64,000 bases of DNA, taken from assembly GCF_003994465.1 (NCBI RefSeq), contig NZ_RZNX01000002.1:566911-630910 (forward strand), given 5' to 3'. Below the pieces are notes generated by a model. That model did not search any database, was not told the origin of the DNA, and saw only the letters and a program-made list of their open reading frames with translations. This stretch comes from Paenibacillus zeisoli. GTDB taxonomy: Bacteria; Bacillota; Bacilli; Paenibacillales; Paenibacillaceae. Below are positions 28,364 through 36,639 of this stretch, piece after piece (positions within the stretch are counted from its first letter, which is position 1; the number at the start of each line of letters is the position of its first letter). The translations under genes were made by a program, and so were the position numbers.

Positions 28364-29328
28364 GCCGATCTTCCTCCCTTACCCAGCTGAACTCTTGGGT
28401 CAACCACAGCATATAATATATCCGCAATCAGGTTACCAATGATAACTACCACTGCCGTAATTAACGTTATAGCCATAAGAACCGAGTATTCCCGGGCTAC
28501 AGCCATATCGATGAACAGGCGTCCCATTCCCGGCCAGTTAAATACACTTTCTGTTAGAGCTGCGCCGCCCACCAAGATTGGCAGATCCAGACCCAGGACA
28601 GTAATAATAGGAATAAGAGCGTTGCGTAAGGCATGCCGGAAAATAACTCTTCTTTCTTTTACACCTTTTGCACGAGCCGTACGAATATAGTCCTGTTCCA
28701 ACACTTCCAGCATACTGGAACGAGCATATTTGGAATAAGCAGCCAGGAAGCCCAAGGTCAGTACGGTAACAGGCAGGATTAAATGCATAAATAAGTTACC
28801 AATGTTCCCCTCTTTCCCCATAGTCCACATATCTGAGAGAGGTAGCCAATCCAGATTGAGTGCGAACATTTCCTGCAGAAGGATACCAAACCAAAAGGTT
28901 GGCATGGCAAAGCCCACATAAGAAACAAATGAAGCTGTCTGATCTGAAAGTCCGTATTCCTTGGTACTATTGTAAATCCCCCATGGAACAGCAATCAGCA
29001 GGGACAAAAGCCAAGCCACGCCCATGAGTACTACCGTGTTGCCTACTGTAGGCCATAGAATCTGACCTACTGGAAGATGATTCTTAAATGTATATCCAAG
29101 ATCACCTTTAAGCAGTCCGCCTACCCACTTTATATATTGCACCGCTACCGGTTGATCGAGCCCTAGATTGTGTGCCTGTATCTTTGCTGCTTCCTGCGAC
29201 AGACCCGGTGCCAAGAAAATTTTAGTAGGTCCACCCGGAGCAGCATGAATAAGACCAAAAGTAATGAGTGTGATAAGAAACAGAACCAAAATAGACTGCA
29301 GAACCCGGCGAATGAAATATTCAGTCAT
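28360..29328 (-). CDS. Peptide ABC transporter permease (OppB/DppB type)
   Basis: Partner permease with six predicted helices: N-terminal IRRVLQSILVLFLITLITF, then HAAPGGP region, and an EAA loop YIRTARAKGVKERRVIFRHALRNA. 322 aa is normal. GGAGGATCGTTA precedes the ATG. It follows the binding-protein gene by about 100 bases containing a hairpin that probably reduces readthrough. Confidence 0.95.
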   Translation of the reverse strand: MTEYFIRRVLQSILVLFLITLITFGLIHAAPGGPTKIFLAPGLSQEAAKIQAHNLGLDQPVAVQYIKWVGGLLKGDLGYTFKNHLPVGQILWPTVGNTVVLMGVAWLLSLLIAVPWGIYNSTKEYGLSDQTASFVSYVGFAMPTFWFGILLQEMFALNLDWLPLSDMWTMGKEGNIGNLFMHLILPVTVLTLGFLAAYSKYARSSMLEVLEQDYIRTARAKGVKERRVIFRHALRNALIPIITVLGLDLPILVGGAALTESVFNWPGMGRLFIDMAVAREYSVLMAITLITAVVVIIGNLIADILYAVVDPRVQLGKGGRSA

Positions 29329-29380
29329 TAACGATCCTCCCAGGATTGCACATTAGTACAATCAATTTAAGCCTGAAAAC

Positions 29381-29413
29381 AAAAAAGGGAGAGGAGAAGA
29401 CTCTCCTTCCCCC
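29381..29413 (-). terminator. Intercistronic terminator/attenuator after the peptide-binding protein gene
   Basis: On the minus strand GGGGGAAGGAGAG-TCTT-CTCCTCTCCC runs into TTTTTTGTTTTC. Between a binding-protein gene and its permease genes, such a hairpin usually lets the binding protein be made in excess. Confidence 0.8.
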
Positions 29414-29431
29414 TCGTTTGTGATCTTGCAA

Positions 29432-31144
29432 TTATTGAGTTACCCACCAGTTCTGAATGTGGAAGAAATATCCATAAGGTAGTGAAGCTTCTGGTGCGTC
29501 TGCTTCAGCATATTTCACGCGTGGTCCCAGACCTTCTGGCTGTCCATATTGATACAGGAATACATATGGAAGATCAGTAGAAATTTCTTTACCAACTTCT
29601 TCATAAATCTTCTTACGTTCTGCTTGGTCAACTGTTGAGTAACCTTCTACCCAAAGCTTATCGAGCTTATCGTTCTTGTACCAGCCCATGTTTTGACCAG
29701 TTGGCGGGAAGTATTTAGAAGAGAAGGTTTGCTCGCCATCTGGGTCCGGGTTATTCAGGGACCAAGACAAGAGTACTGCTGGGAACTTACCTGGAGTCAA
29801 GTTATTATCAGCCCAGGAAGAGAAGTCAATTGCTTTAGGTGTAACTTCGATTCCTACTTCTTTCAAGTTCTGCTGAATTACAGCTGCAACCTGTTGACGA
29901 CGGCTGTTCCCTGCGTTGTATTGAAGCTCGAATGAGAATCTGTGACCATCTTTAGTCAAGATGCCGTCGGAGCCTGCAACCCAACCATCTTCAGCAAGGA
30001 GTTTCTTAGCTGCAGCAGGATCATATTTATACTCAGTAACGGCAGATCCTGGGTCAGCCCAAGTACCTGGAAGGAACGGTGCATTGAGTTTAGTACCAGT
30101 ACCCTTAAGAATGTTATCAATCATACCTTGGCGGTTAAGCGCCGTAGCAATCGCTTGTCTTGTCTTCTGCCCAGTGAATGGTACGAATTTGTCCGGGAAG
30201 TTCTCTGGCTTGAAGTTAAAGGCTACATATTCATACAACGGACCTGGGGCAAGAAGAACTGAAATTCCACTTTTCTTCTTCACGGCTTCAATTTGAGTAA
30301 CAGGGATAGCTTGAATCAGGTCAGTATCTCCCTTAATCAATGCAGATACCTCTGTGTTCTGATCCGCGTAGATTTTGTATACGACTTTGTCAATATGCGG
30401 TTTTTGACCCCAATAATTAGGATCTTTATCAAATGTAAGATACTGCTTTTGCTTCCATTCTGTCCATTTCCAAGCTCCGTTAGTAACCGTCTTGGCAGGA
30501 TCCTTACCATAAGGGTTGTCTTTCAGCTGCTCTGGCTTCACATCTTTAAGAACGTGATAAGGAATCAGTTGATTGAACAAGCTGTATTGGAAAGGCGCAA
30601 ATACTTGCTTAAGCGTGATCTTGATCGTTTGATCGTCAACTTTGTCGAGTTTGTCAACTTTATCAAATTGGCCAATCCCAGGAGAACCTGCCTTCGGATC
30701 ACGGAATGTATTAATTGTAAAAATTACGTCATCCGCAGTAACTGGCTGGCCGTCACTCCATTTTGCTTCTTTTTTCAGCTTAACTGTGTAAGTCTTACCA
30801 TCTGCCGACACTTCAAGAGGAGCTGCTGCAAGAGACCAAGGTTCAGCCACAAGGTTACCTTTACGATCAAGGTCATACAAATTTGCCATTACAAATCTTG
30901 CGGCATCCGAAGATGCAGAGTTGTCTACATAAATTGGGTTAATCGATACGATATCGGAGAAGCTGCTGAATGTCAGTGTTCCTCCATCAACTGGCTTATC
31001 TGTAGATTTACTAGCATCTACTTCGGAACCTGTTGGGGCTTTAGTGCTGCTCTCGCTTGATTTCGTATTGCTGCATCCTACAAACAATGCTCCGAACAAT
31101 GTTAGCGTCGCTAATAGGGCAATCCATTTTTTTGTTTTTACCAT
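29432..31144 (-). CDS. Peptide-binding lipoprotein of ABC transporter (SBP family 5)
   Basis: Extracellular solute-binding protein that delivers peptides to the permease. Signal peptide with lipobox at LFVGC-SN (cysteine near residue 24), a Ser/Thr-rich linker, then the family-5 fold with GTLTFSSFSDIVSINPIY and KLKKEAKWSDGQPVTADDVIFTI. Start chosen at the ATG 31144, ten bases after GGGAGG; an earlier frame start lies before that site. About 570 aa is standard. First gene of the five-gene operon; upstream is a 24-base palindrome (31236-31259) and a candidate promoter. Confidence 0.95.
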   Translation of the reverse strand: MVKTKKWIALLATLTLFGALFVGCSNTKSSESSTKAPTGSEVDASKSTDKPVDGGTLTFSSFSDIVSINPIYVDNSASSDAARFVMANLYDLDRKGNLVAEPWSLAAAPLEVSADGKTYTVKLKKEAKWSDGQPVTADDVIFTINTFRDPKAGSPGIGQFDKVDKLDKVDDQTIKITLKQVFAPFQYSLFNQLIPYHVLKDVKPEQLKDNPYGKDPAKTVTNGAWKWTEWKQKQYLTFDKDPNYWGQKPHIDKVVYKIYADQNTEVSALIKGDTDLIQAIPVTQIEAVKKKSGISVLLAPGPLYEYVAFNFKPENFPDKFVPFTGQKTRQAIATALNRQGMIDNILKGTGTKLNAPFLPGTWADPGSAVTEYKYDPAAAKKLLAEDGWVAGSDGILTKDGHRFSFELQYNAGNSRRQQVAAVIQQNLKEVGIEVTPKAIDFSSWADNNLTPGKFPAVLLSWSLNNPDPDGEQTFSSKYFPPTGQNMGWYKNDKLDKLWVEGYSTVDQAERKKIYEEVGKEISTDLPYVFLYQYGQPEGLGPRVKYAEADAPEASLPYGYFFHIQNWWVTQ

Positions 31145-31235
31145 TAACGTGTTCCTCCCATTTCTCAATTTTGTTGTCTTACTGTCCTACCTCCGGGCCG
31201 AAGCTAACCTCACGTTCTTCTAATTCTGTCTACGG

Positions 31236-31259
31236 TATGAATGAATTGGTTCATTCATA
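31236..31259. promoter_or_regulatory. 24-base perfect palindrome upstream of the peptide-binding protein gene
   Basis: TATGAATGAA-TTGG-TTCATTCATA with ten-base perfect arms, about 92 bases before the start codon and about 50 bases downstream of the candidate promoter. It may be an operator or a leader hairpin. No regulator is recognised. Confidence 0.5.
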
Positions 31260-31309
31260 TGCTTACGTGGGCTGTGACCCCCCTTGTGTTTCAGAATCCT
31301 AGAATTGTT

Positions 31310-31338
31310 TAATTAACTTCTAATATATTGTTGTTCAA
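31310..31338 (-). promoter_or_regulatory. Candidate promoter of the peptide ABC operon
   Basis: Minus-strand TTGAAC (31333-31338), 17 bases, TAATTA (31310-31315). The surrounding 31145-31671 stretch is AT-rich and without supportable genes; the -10 match is only moderate. Confidence 0.4.
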
Positions 31339-31671
31339 TATATCCTAATAAAAAAAGCAATAATATACATAAGTTTACTCGGAATTATAATTTTAATGGC
31401 AAACTCTGGATGTCTACCCCCGGTTCTTTAGTTAACCATGGGTCAATTTAATGTTAATGCCTTCCATTATGTTTTCCAAATAAAAACAAGTATATTATTA
31501 ATGCTATGATTCATTATTAGTAAATAATATACATTAAATTTACTAAAATTCCAACTATATTTACAGTCAGTTTTTAATTTTTTTTTAATGTAACGTATAG
31601 AAAATACTTTTCACTGAGCTTTTTATAGTTTTACAAACTTAATTAAAGCTTAAAATTTAATGTGCATATAA

Positions 31672-31701
31672 CAAAAAAAGCAGCCATTAGATGGCTGCTT
31701 T
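31672..31701 (-). terminator. Terminator of rpsF-ssb-rpsR
   Basis: AGCAGCCAT-CTA-ATGGCTGCT on the minus strand followed by TTTTTTTG, 15 bases past the rpsR stop. Confidence 0.9.
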
Positions 31702-31715
31702 CTATATACCCCGTA

Positions 31716-31988
31716 CTACTCTGTTGTGTAAGGCAACAATGCAACTTGACGGGAACGTTTGATTGCGATAGTCAACAAACGTTGGTATTTTGCGCTAGTG
31801 CCGGTTACACGACGTGGCAAAATTTTTCCGCGTTCGCTGATGAATTTCTTCAACAGTTCAGTGTCTTTATAGTCAATGTGAGTAATTTTGTTCACAGTGA
31901 AGAAGCACACTTTACGACGTTTGTTACGGCCGCCACGGCGAGCCGGTCTTTTGTCGTTGTCTCCGCCTTCTCTTGGTTTAAAAGCCAT
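31716..31988 (-). CDS. rpsR: 30S ribosomal protein bS18
   Basis: Binds 16S rRNA together with bS6 in the 30S platform. Signature [42 protein letters not shown] region is unmistakable. The N-terminus ([14 protein letters not shown]) is rich in Arg and Gly. 90 aa. AAAGGA lies ten bases before the ATG. Last gene of rpsF-ssb-rpsR. Confidence 0.97.
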   Translation of the reverse strand: MAFKPREGGDNDKRPARRGGRNKRRKVCFFTVNKITHIDYKDTELLKKFISERGKILPRRVTGTSAKYQRLLTIAIKRSRQVALLPYTTE

Positions 31989-32010
31989 GCTGTATCAGTC
32001 CTTTCCAATA

Positions 32011-32490
32011 TTAAAATGGCAAATCGTCATCCGATATATCGATCGGTTTTCCGTCATCGGAGAATGGATCTTGATTGCCTCGGGAATTGCTATTGCCGCC
32101 ACGGTTCGCACCGCCGCCGCTACCACCAAACGATGGTGCTTCTTCCCGTTGACCGCTACCGCCACCTTCTCGATTCGACTCCAAGAAACGGACATTATCG
32201 GCGATGACTTCGGTCACGTATACACGTTTACCTTCGTTATTATCGTAATTCCGTACTTGAATGCGTCCTTCGACTGCGGTCAGACGACCTTTACGCAAGT
32301 AGTTGGCACAAGTCTCTGCCAGCTGTCTCCACGTAACGACCGGTATAAAGTCCGCTTCGCGTTCTCCGCCTTGTGAGGTGAATGGTCTGTCTACCGCAAT
32401 GGTAAACTGGGTGACCGCCACGCCCGCTGGGGTATAACGCAGCTCTGGATCACGAGTAAGTCTTCCGATGAGAATGACACGGTTCAACAA
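32011..32490 (-). CDS. ssb: Single-stranded DNA-binding protein
   Basis: Tetrameric OB-fold protein that coats single-stranded DNA and recruits partners through its tail. Starts [21 protein letters not shown]; the OB domain covers about residues 1-107, followed by a Gly/Asn/Ser-rich linker and the acidic tip DISDDDLPF, which binds other replication proteins. 159 aa is typical. The start is TTG at 32490, followed by a second TTG, six bases after GAGGAGGGG. It lies between rpsF and rpsR, as in most Bacilli. Confidence 0.97.
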   Translation of the reverse strand: MLNRVILIGRLTRDPELRYTPAGVAVTQFTIAVDRPFTSQGGEREADFIPVVTWRQLAETCANYLRKGRLTAVEGRIQVRNYDNNEGKRVYVTEVIADNVRFLESNREGGGSGQREEAPSFGGSGGGANRGGNSNSRGNQDPFSDDGKPIDISDDDLPF

Positions 32491-32530
32491 TCTGGTCCCC
32501 TCCTCTGAGCGATAAATTTACAAACACATC

Positions 32531-32815
32531 TTAAGCAACGTCTTTTGTAATGAGATAACGGATAACTTCGTCGGAAATTTTCAAAATACGTTCCAACTCG
32601 TTAATTACATCCGTAGTCGCAGTAAAGTTCACTAGTACGTAAACTCCATCACGAATCTTGTTGATCTCATACGCAAGCCGGCGTTTGCCTAAAACATCAT
32701 GCTTTGTAATTTCCCCGCCGTTTTGGATGATGCCTTGGAATTTTTCGACTACAGCTTGAAGAGCTTCCTGCTCAAGATCTGGACGAATAATGTACATCAC
32801 TTCGTATTTGCGCAT
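32531..32815 (-). CDS. rpsF: 30S ribosomal protein bS6
   Basis: Forms a heterodimer with bS18 in the 30S platform. Motifs RKYEVMYIIRPDLEQEA and GKRRLAYEINKIRDGVYVLVNF are diagnostic. I start at the ATG 32815: AGGAGGTG lies just upstream, and the in-frame GTG three codons earlier is part of that site. 94 aa. First gene of rpsF-ssb-rpsR; promoter at 32895-32923. Confidence 0.97.
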   Translation of the reverse strand: MRKYEVMYIIRPDLEQEALQAVVEKFQGIIQNGGEITKHDVLGKRRLAYEINKIRDGVYVLVNFTATTDVINELERILKISDEVIRYLITKDVA

Positions 32816-32829
32816 ATCTTTCACCTCCT

Positions 32830-32872
32830 CTTGGACTCACGGCCCCCAATGCATAGCTTGGGAGCAAGGAGC
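32830..32872 (-). promoter_or_regulatory. Possible S6:S18 autoregulatory leader hairpin
   Basis: In the rpsF leader the minus strand reads CTCCCAA-GCTATGCA-TTGGGGGCCG, a stem directly followed by CCG. Bacterial rpsF leaders carry a hairpin with a conserved CCG recognised by the S6:S18 complex. Position and CCG fit; the full consensus could not be tested by eye. Confidence 0.4.
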
Positions 32873-32894
32873 GAGCGTAAACTCGCACCATAGT

Positions 32895-32923
32895 AATATA
32901 ACAAATTTGAAAGCCTGATGCAA
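32895..32923 (-). promoter_or_regulatory. Promoter of rpsF-ssb-rpsR
   Basis: Minus-strand TTGCAT (32918-32923), 17 bases, TATATT (32895-32900), giving a leader of about 75 bases before rpsF. Confidence 0.65.
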
Positions 32924-33071
32924 GTGAAACTGAATGAAATAAAGAATATATGTTCCTAATCCGTTATGAACTTCCAAGTTCCTGCCGCCGCATCTCCACA
33001 TGAACTGCCAATGGAGCGTGCACACTAAGGCAGTAAAACCTACTTTAATATTGGAAGGGAGATCAGTGATT

Positions 33072-33269
33072 ATGGGTGAGCAAACTGAGTTCGAACCCGG
33101 AGATAAAGCGCCAAACCCCGGCATTTATACGGAGGTAGGTGAAGCGCGCAGCTTCCATACCCAAATTCAGGATCCGAAGCGTGTCGAGCTAGAACGTGGG
33201 GACATCTTCCCGGAAACAAGTAAAAAGAATCGCAAGTGGAAAAAGGCCGAAAAGGCACGCGTTCATTAA
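33072..33269 (+). CDS. yjzC: YjzC family protein
   Basis: A 65-residue protein beginning MGEQTEFEPGDKAPNPGIY and containing GDIFPETSKKNRKWKK, the two blocks typical of the short YjzC family of Bacilli. GGAAGGGAG lies about 12 bases upstream of the ATG. Role unknown; the family is small, hydrophilic and basic at its C-terminus. Divergently placed from rpsF and one of few plus-strand genes on this arm. Confidence 0.85.
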   Translation: MGEQTEFEPGDKAPNPGIYTEVGEARSFHTQIQDPKRVELERGDIFPETSKKNRKWKKAEKARVH

Positions 33270-33278
33270 TGTAATATT

Positions 33279-33569
33279 TTACCAATCACTAAACTGTATA
33301 ACATTTCGCCCTACTGCACATTCTATCTTTAGACGGCGTACAAGAGAGGTGTGGTTCCGTTGGACCTGTTCAGCGAAACATCCGTTAGGAGTCTTATTCA
33401 CAACTCGATGTTCAGTGTAAATTAAAGAAATATTCGGTGCCTCTTCTGTGAAGAAGAAGCTGCAGGGTATATGCTTTAGTTCTCTGGTTAGGAACGTGAG
33501 GCGCCCAAGGAGGACCCCTCTTCCTGGTGCTTCCAGCGTAAGGTTGCAATTGCCGAATGTCTCCTGCAT
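33279..33569 (-). CDS. Hypothetical 96-residue protein, weakly supported
   Basis: An open frame starting MQETFGNCNLTLEAPG and ending NVIQFSDW. Amino-acid make-up looks protein-like, but no ribosome site precedes the ATG, and I recognise no family. It converges on yjzC with nine bases between stops. Alternatives: a decayed gene, or a noncoding plus-strand stretch ending at the terminator at 33614-33637. Confidence 0.35.
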   Translation of the reverse strand: MQETFGNCNLTLEAPGRGVLLGRLTFLTRELKHIPCSFFFTEEAPNISLIYTEHRVVNKTPNGCFAEQVQRNHTSLVRRLKIECAVGRNVIQFSDW

Positions 33570-33613
33570 TTGTGTGAGAGAAGAATTCCAAATGTGCGCC
33601 GTCTACCACAAAG

Positions 33614-33637
33614 AGGTCCCCTTATGGGGACCTTTTT
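33614..33637 (+). terminator. Terminator on the plus strand
   Basis: AGGTCCCC-TTAT-GGGGACC followed by TTTTTAATT. It is 345 bases past yjzC, the nearest plus-strand gene, so either the yjzC transcript has a long 3' end or another plus-strand transcript ends here. Confidence 0.8.
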
Positions 33638-33679
33638 AATTCATCTTGTTTAACTTATCGCATGTGGTGAATATAACAA

Positions 33680-33706
33680 CAAAAAAATCTCCGCGGTTAC
33701 GGAGAT
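33680..33706 (-). terminator. Terminator of the tRNA-Ser gene
   Basis: ATCTCCG-TAACCG-CGGAGAT on the minus strand followed by TTTTTTTG, 28 bases beyond the CCA end. Confidence 0.88.
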
Positions 33707-33733
33707 TATCTCAATTAAAATCATATTCAGAAG

Positions 33734-33824
33734 TGGCGGAAAGAGTGGGATTCGAACCCACGCACGCCTTGCGACGCCTAGCTGATTTCGAGTCAGCCCC
33801 CTTGGGCCTCTTGGGTACCTTTCC
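33734..33824 (-). tRNA. tRNA-Ser(CGA)
   Basis: Minus strand: acceptor arms GGAAAGG and TCTTTCC, T8-A9, D arm, anticodon stem GCTGA/TCAGC around loop CTCGAAA (anticodon CGA, reading UCG), a long variable arm (GGCGTCGCAAGGCGT region) typical of class II tRNAs, T arm GTGGGTTCGAATCCCAC, discriminator G and an encoded CCA. The length of 91 including CCA fits tRNA-Ser. Confidence 0.95.
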
Positions 33825-33912
33825 GCAGCAATAATGATTTTAACATATTGCCATACAGTTTGCAATATAGCTTAATCTTCCCGGATCAGCAGCCCTTTTT
33901 TACTTAATCTGA

Positions 33913-34137
33913 CTATATTGATGTCATCTCGCTGCCTTGGTCCCCTTCTGCTGATCTAAGTACCTTCTTCATATTTTTCTCGAACTTGGCTCTTGGAATC
34001 AGAACGCTATGCTTGCAGCCTACACACTTAATTCGTATATCCATGCCCATCCGGATAATCTCCATTTCATTACTGCCGCAAGGGTGACTTTTCTTCATTT
34101 GAACAATATCACCAAGCTGAAATACTTTACGTTCCAA
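33913..34137 (-). CDS. DUF951 family protein (YyzM-like)
   Basis: Small protein with FQLGDIVQMKKSHPCGSNEMEIIRMGMDIRIKC-type core and a following CVGCKHSVLIPR; Cys residues could bind metal. I start it at the TTG at 34137, so that it begins M(TTG)-ERKVFQLGD as in family members; GAAGGAG lies nine bases upstream. A TTG three codons earlier sits on the ribosome site. 74 aa. It follows mscS on the same strand by about 50 bases. Function unknown. Confidence 0.88.
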   Translation of the reverse strand: MERKVFQLGDIVQMKKSHPCGSNEMEIIRMGMDIRIKCVGCKHSVLIPRAKFEKNMKKVLRSAEGDQGSEMTSI

Positions 34138-34188
34138 TACATACAACTCCTTCGCGCAATGTAAGCTTAGATTAGCTAAGAATGTGTC

Positions 34189-35070
34189 TTATGCCTCAGC
34201 TGCGAGCCCATCCCCGACTTCATCCAGGGCCTCCTTCGCATAAGTCTGGATCTCCCGCTCTACCTCTGAACGTTTGCCCGGCAAGCATTCAGCTGCAATT
34301 CTCACTACATATTCACTTGTTGTAATGGACTGAACTCCGAGTACATTAGGCACGTTCGCCAATGCTTCTGTGTTCTCTTTTAATTGCGTCATGGATCTTC
34401 TCAGGATTTCCAGAGAATCGTCCAGCTTCCTTTGGTTGCTTATCGGAATATCAACAACAGCCAGAGCATTATTAAGCGAGTAATTGGTAACATTCGTGAT
34501 CATACCATTTGGAATTATATGTACCTCACCTGTCCAACTAACCAATCTTGTTGTGCGCAGCCCAATGATCTCTACAGTCCCTTTTAAAGTTCCAGTCTGG
34601 ATCACATCTCCTACGGCGAATTGATCCTCAAGTATAATGAAGAATCCTGTGATCACATCTTTGACAAGACTTTGTGCACCAAACCCGATTGCCAGTCCGA
34701 AGACGCCTGCTCCCGCAAGCAGAGGAGCCAATTCAACTCCAAACTCCCCGAGCAAAAGCATAATCATTACAAAGTTACTCGCGATCGATATGACATTCTT
34801 AAGCAATTCTCCGACAGTTACGAATCGGCGCGGATTCACATTAATGCGGCTTTCCTCATGACGCTGAAGAGAATGGTCAATAAATTTAAATACAATTTTG
34901 ATAAATACCCGGGTGATGATCATAATGACTATAATTCTTATGCAGGAAAATAGCACGTTCTCCCACATATCTATATTCGTGAACCACTCCCAAATTTTAT
35001 CTTTCCAAGTTGCCGCCGTTTGTAATGCTTGGCCTGTCATTCCTTTAGGTGCTTCTGCAGCGAAGAACAT
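34189..35070 (-). CDS. MscS-family mechanosensitive channel
   Basis: Small-conductance mechanosensitive channel releasing solutes on osmotic downshock. Three helices are visible: VLFSCIRIIVIMIITRVFIKIVF, NVISIASNFVMIMLLLGEFGVEL, and the pore-lining LLAGAGVFGLAIGFGAQSLVKDVITG, which shows the Gly/Ala packing pattern. The beta domain FIILEDQFAVGDVIQTG follows. I start at the ATG 35070 (MFFAAEAPKG), seven bases after AGGAGG. About 293 aa, typical. It resembles YkuT-type channels. Confidence 0.94.
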   Translation of the reverse strand: MFFAAEAPKGMTGQALQTAATWKDKIWEWFTNIDMWENVLFSCIRIIVIMIITRVFIKIVFKFIDHSLQRHEESRINVNPRRFVTVGELLKNVISIASNFVMIMLLLGEFGVELAPLLAGAGVFGLAIGFGAQSLVKDVITGFFIILEDQFAVGDVIQTGTLKGTVEIIGLRTTRLVSWTGEVHIIPNGMITNVTNYSLNNALAVVDIPISNQRKLDDSLEILRRSMTQLKENTEALANVPNVLGVQSITTSEYVVRIAAECLPGKRSEVEREIQTYAKEALDEVGDGLAAEA

Positions 35071-35122
35071 GGCACTCCCTCCTCTTCCATACAGCAAAGC
35101 TTTGACTTAATTGAATTAAGTC

Positions 35123-35386
35123 TCACTCCGAATCTAGATCAATCGTAACATAACCCTGCATTTCTTTCGAATAGATCCCCCTGATCTCTACCCTTTCTGA
35201 TCTTATTATATTTCTCACCACAGACAAACTCTCAGGTTCAAACTGAATAGAAAGCGCACACCCGGCTGTTATCTCCTTCGGTGTCGGGAACAGGTCCATC
35301 TCTACCTCTGCATACTCGAGCAGCATTTCCGCGCGCAGCGCCTGTTGGGTAGAATCAAAGGCCATCACAAGCCAATTATCCATCAT
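35123..35386 (-). CDS. DUF3343 (putative Se/S carrier-like) protein
   Basis: Begins MMDNWLVMAFDSTQQALRAE and contains PTPKEITAGCALSIQF. The single cysteine after the glycine matches the invariant position of the DUF3343 family, which has been named putative Se/S carrier-like because relatives occur with selenium and sulfur genes. The start at 35386 follows GAAGGAG by nine bases. 87 aa. A cysteine-desulfurase-like gene (36640-37782) lies nearby. The C-terminus (SKEMQGYVTIDLDSE) extends past the core domain. Confidence 0.82.
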   Translation of the reverse strand: MMDNWLVMAFDSTQQALRAEMLLEYAEVEMDLFPTPKEITAGCALSIQFEPESLSVVRNIIRSERVEIRGIYSKEMQGYVTIDLDSE

Positions 35387-35532
35387 CGTACGTTTCTCCT
35401 TCTTAAGCGGATTGCAGGTGCTCTCCAAGTATAAAATCTTCCTAATATTCATATACTAACTACTATATTGGTACAACTACAGACTATGTAACCGGCAGCG
35501 CTTCTCCCATATTGAATGGAAAGGAAGATTTT

Positions 35533-36186
35533 ATGTCTCATACAGATCCAACCCTTGCTGCTCAGGAGATTCCTTATTTAAAAATACTACATACTGAGCC
35601 CGGCATACATTCAGCTATTATTCATCGGCTTCTTCTCCATTTTGCCAAGCTATCCGTCCGGCAGGAGATCGTCATTGTCTGTATTGGTACAGACAGGTCT
35701 ACAGGTGATTGTCTGGGTCCCCTCGTCGGAACAGCCCTGTCTAAACTGCAGTGCAGTAGCTTCCATCTCTATGGTACCTTAGATGAACCTGTACATGCCA
35801 TGAACCTTAAAGACACACTTCTTCACATCCAGCAGGTTCATGATAATCCGTTTGTTATAGGTATAGATGCCTGCCTTGGTCAATCATCCAGTGTGGGTTG
35901 TATTCAGGTTGTTCATGGTCCCCTTCGCCCTGGTGCAGGGGTAAACAAAGAACTGCCGCCGGTCGGCGATATCCATCTTACGGGCATCGTCAATGTCGGC
36001 GGCTTTATGGAATATTTTGTATTACAAAATACTCGGCTTAGTCTTGTTATGCGTTTGTCTGATATTATCGCAACCAGCCTGTATGGTGCCATAAAGGAAT
36101 GGGACCGCAGCTTTAGGCCTCTTGTTCGGCGAGAAGAATGGCGTCCTTTTCCTCAGGAGAGAGTGAATAAGGCGACTCCCCTTTAA
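35533..36186 (+). CDS. yyaC: Spore protease YyaC (DUF1256)
   Basis: Protein of the YyaC/GPR-like family found in endospore formers; linked to sporulation. The core VIVCIGTDRSTGDCLGPLVGTAL and VIGIDACLGQSSSVG matches the family, and GDIHLTGIVNVGGFMEYFVLQNTRL near the C-terminus. Start at the ATG 35533, after GGAAAGGAAG; an upstream TTG is open but overlaps that site. 217 aa is normal. It is on the plus strand against its neighbours, and its last 74 bases overlap the DUF4446 gene. Confidence 0.93.
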   Translation: MSHTDPTLAAQEIPYLKILHTEPGIHSAIIHRLLLHFAKLSVRQEIVIVCIGTDRSTGDCLGPLVGTALSKLQCSSFHLYGTLDEPVHAMNLKDTLLHIQQVHDNPFVIGIDACLGQSSSVGCIQVVHGPLRPGAGVNKELPPVGDIHLTGIVNVGGFMEYFVLQNTRLSLVMRLSDIIATSLYGAIKEWDRSFRPLVRREEWRPFPQERVNKATPL

Positions 36187-36613
36187 CGACTGGCTTCGCA
36201 TATACATAAGAGCCATCTCGGTTGTAGATGCCCGTCAGGACAATTCCGTCCTGCTGACTATCTATAAATGCCACAGAGAAGCTAAGTTCATTCCCTCGTT
36301 CATTAAAGGCATTATATCGTTTAATGCCTATTTTTGCTTTTTGCTTAGGAAGCAGCTTCTGGATGGATTGCAGTTGCCGCTGCTGATCCCCCTGCTCATC
36401 CTCGATAGAATCCAATTGAACCTTGAGATCAATAAGCAGTGTCTCCAGGTTCTCTACTCCTGCCCCGGCCATCATAATCTCATATTTACGACGCATCTTC
36501 TTCAGCTTGCTTCCCTGTACGATATTCCAGATGAGAAATAAGATAAACAACAAGGCGGTTCCCACGATGATTAATCCCAATTGTTCGCTGAAAAGTTTAT
36601 TCCATTCCCCCAT
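36113..36613 (-). CDS. DUF4446 membrane protein
   Basis: 166 residues: a single N-terminal helix (LGLIIVGTALLFILFLIWNIV), a coiled-coil-like region (ENLETLLIDLKVQLDSIEDEQGDQQRQLQSIQK, about 55-87) and a C-terminal domain with GIKRYNAFNERGNELSFSVAFID. This is the DUF4446 family near parB in Bacilli. Function unknown. The 3' end overlaps yyaC by 74 bases tail to tail. The ATG at 36613 lacks a strong ribosome site. Confidence 0.88.
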   Translation of the reverse strand: MGEWNKLFSEQLGLIIVGTALLFILFLIWNIVQGSKLKKMRRKYEIMMAGAGVENLETLLIDLKVQLDSIEDEQGDQQRQLQSIQKLLPKQKAKIGIKRYNAFNERGNELSFSVAFIDSQQDGIVLTGIYNRDGSYVYAKPVVKGESPYSLSPEEKDAILLAEQEA

Positions 36614-36639
36614 GCCTGGCTCTACCCCTCTATCATAAT

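Noticed and set aside
31145..31671. Possible riboswitch or T-box in the peptide ABC leader
   Set aside because: No T-box sequence, specifier loop or other known riboswitch core was visible; only a palindrome.
33448..33639. 63-codon plus-strand frame before the terminator at 33614
   Set aside because: It runs into the terminator hairpin and has no protein-like features.
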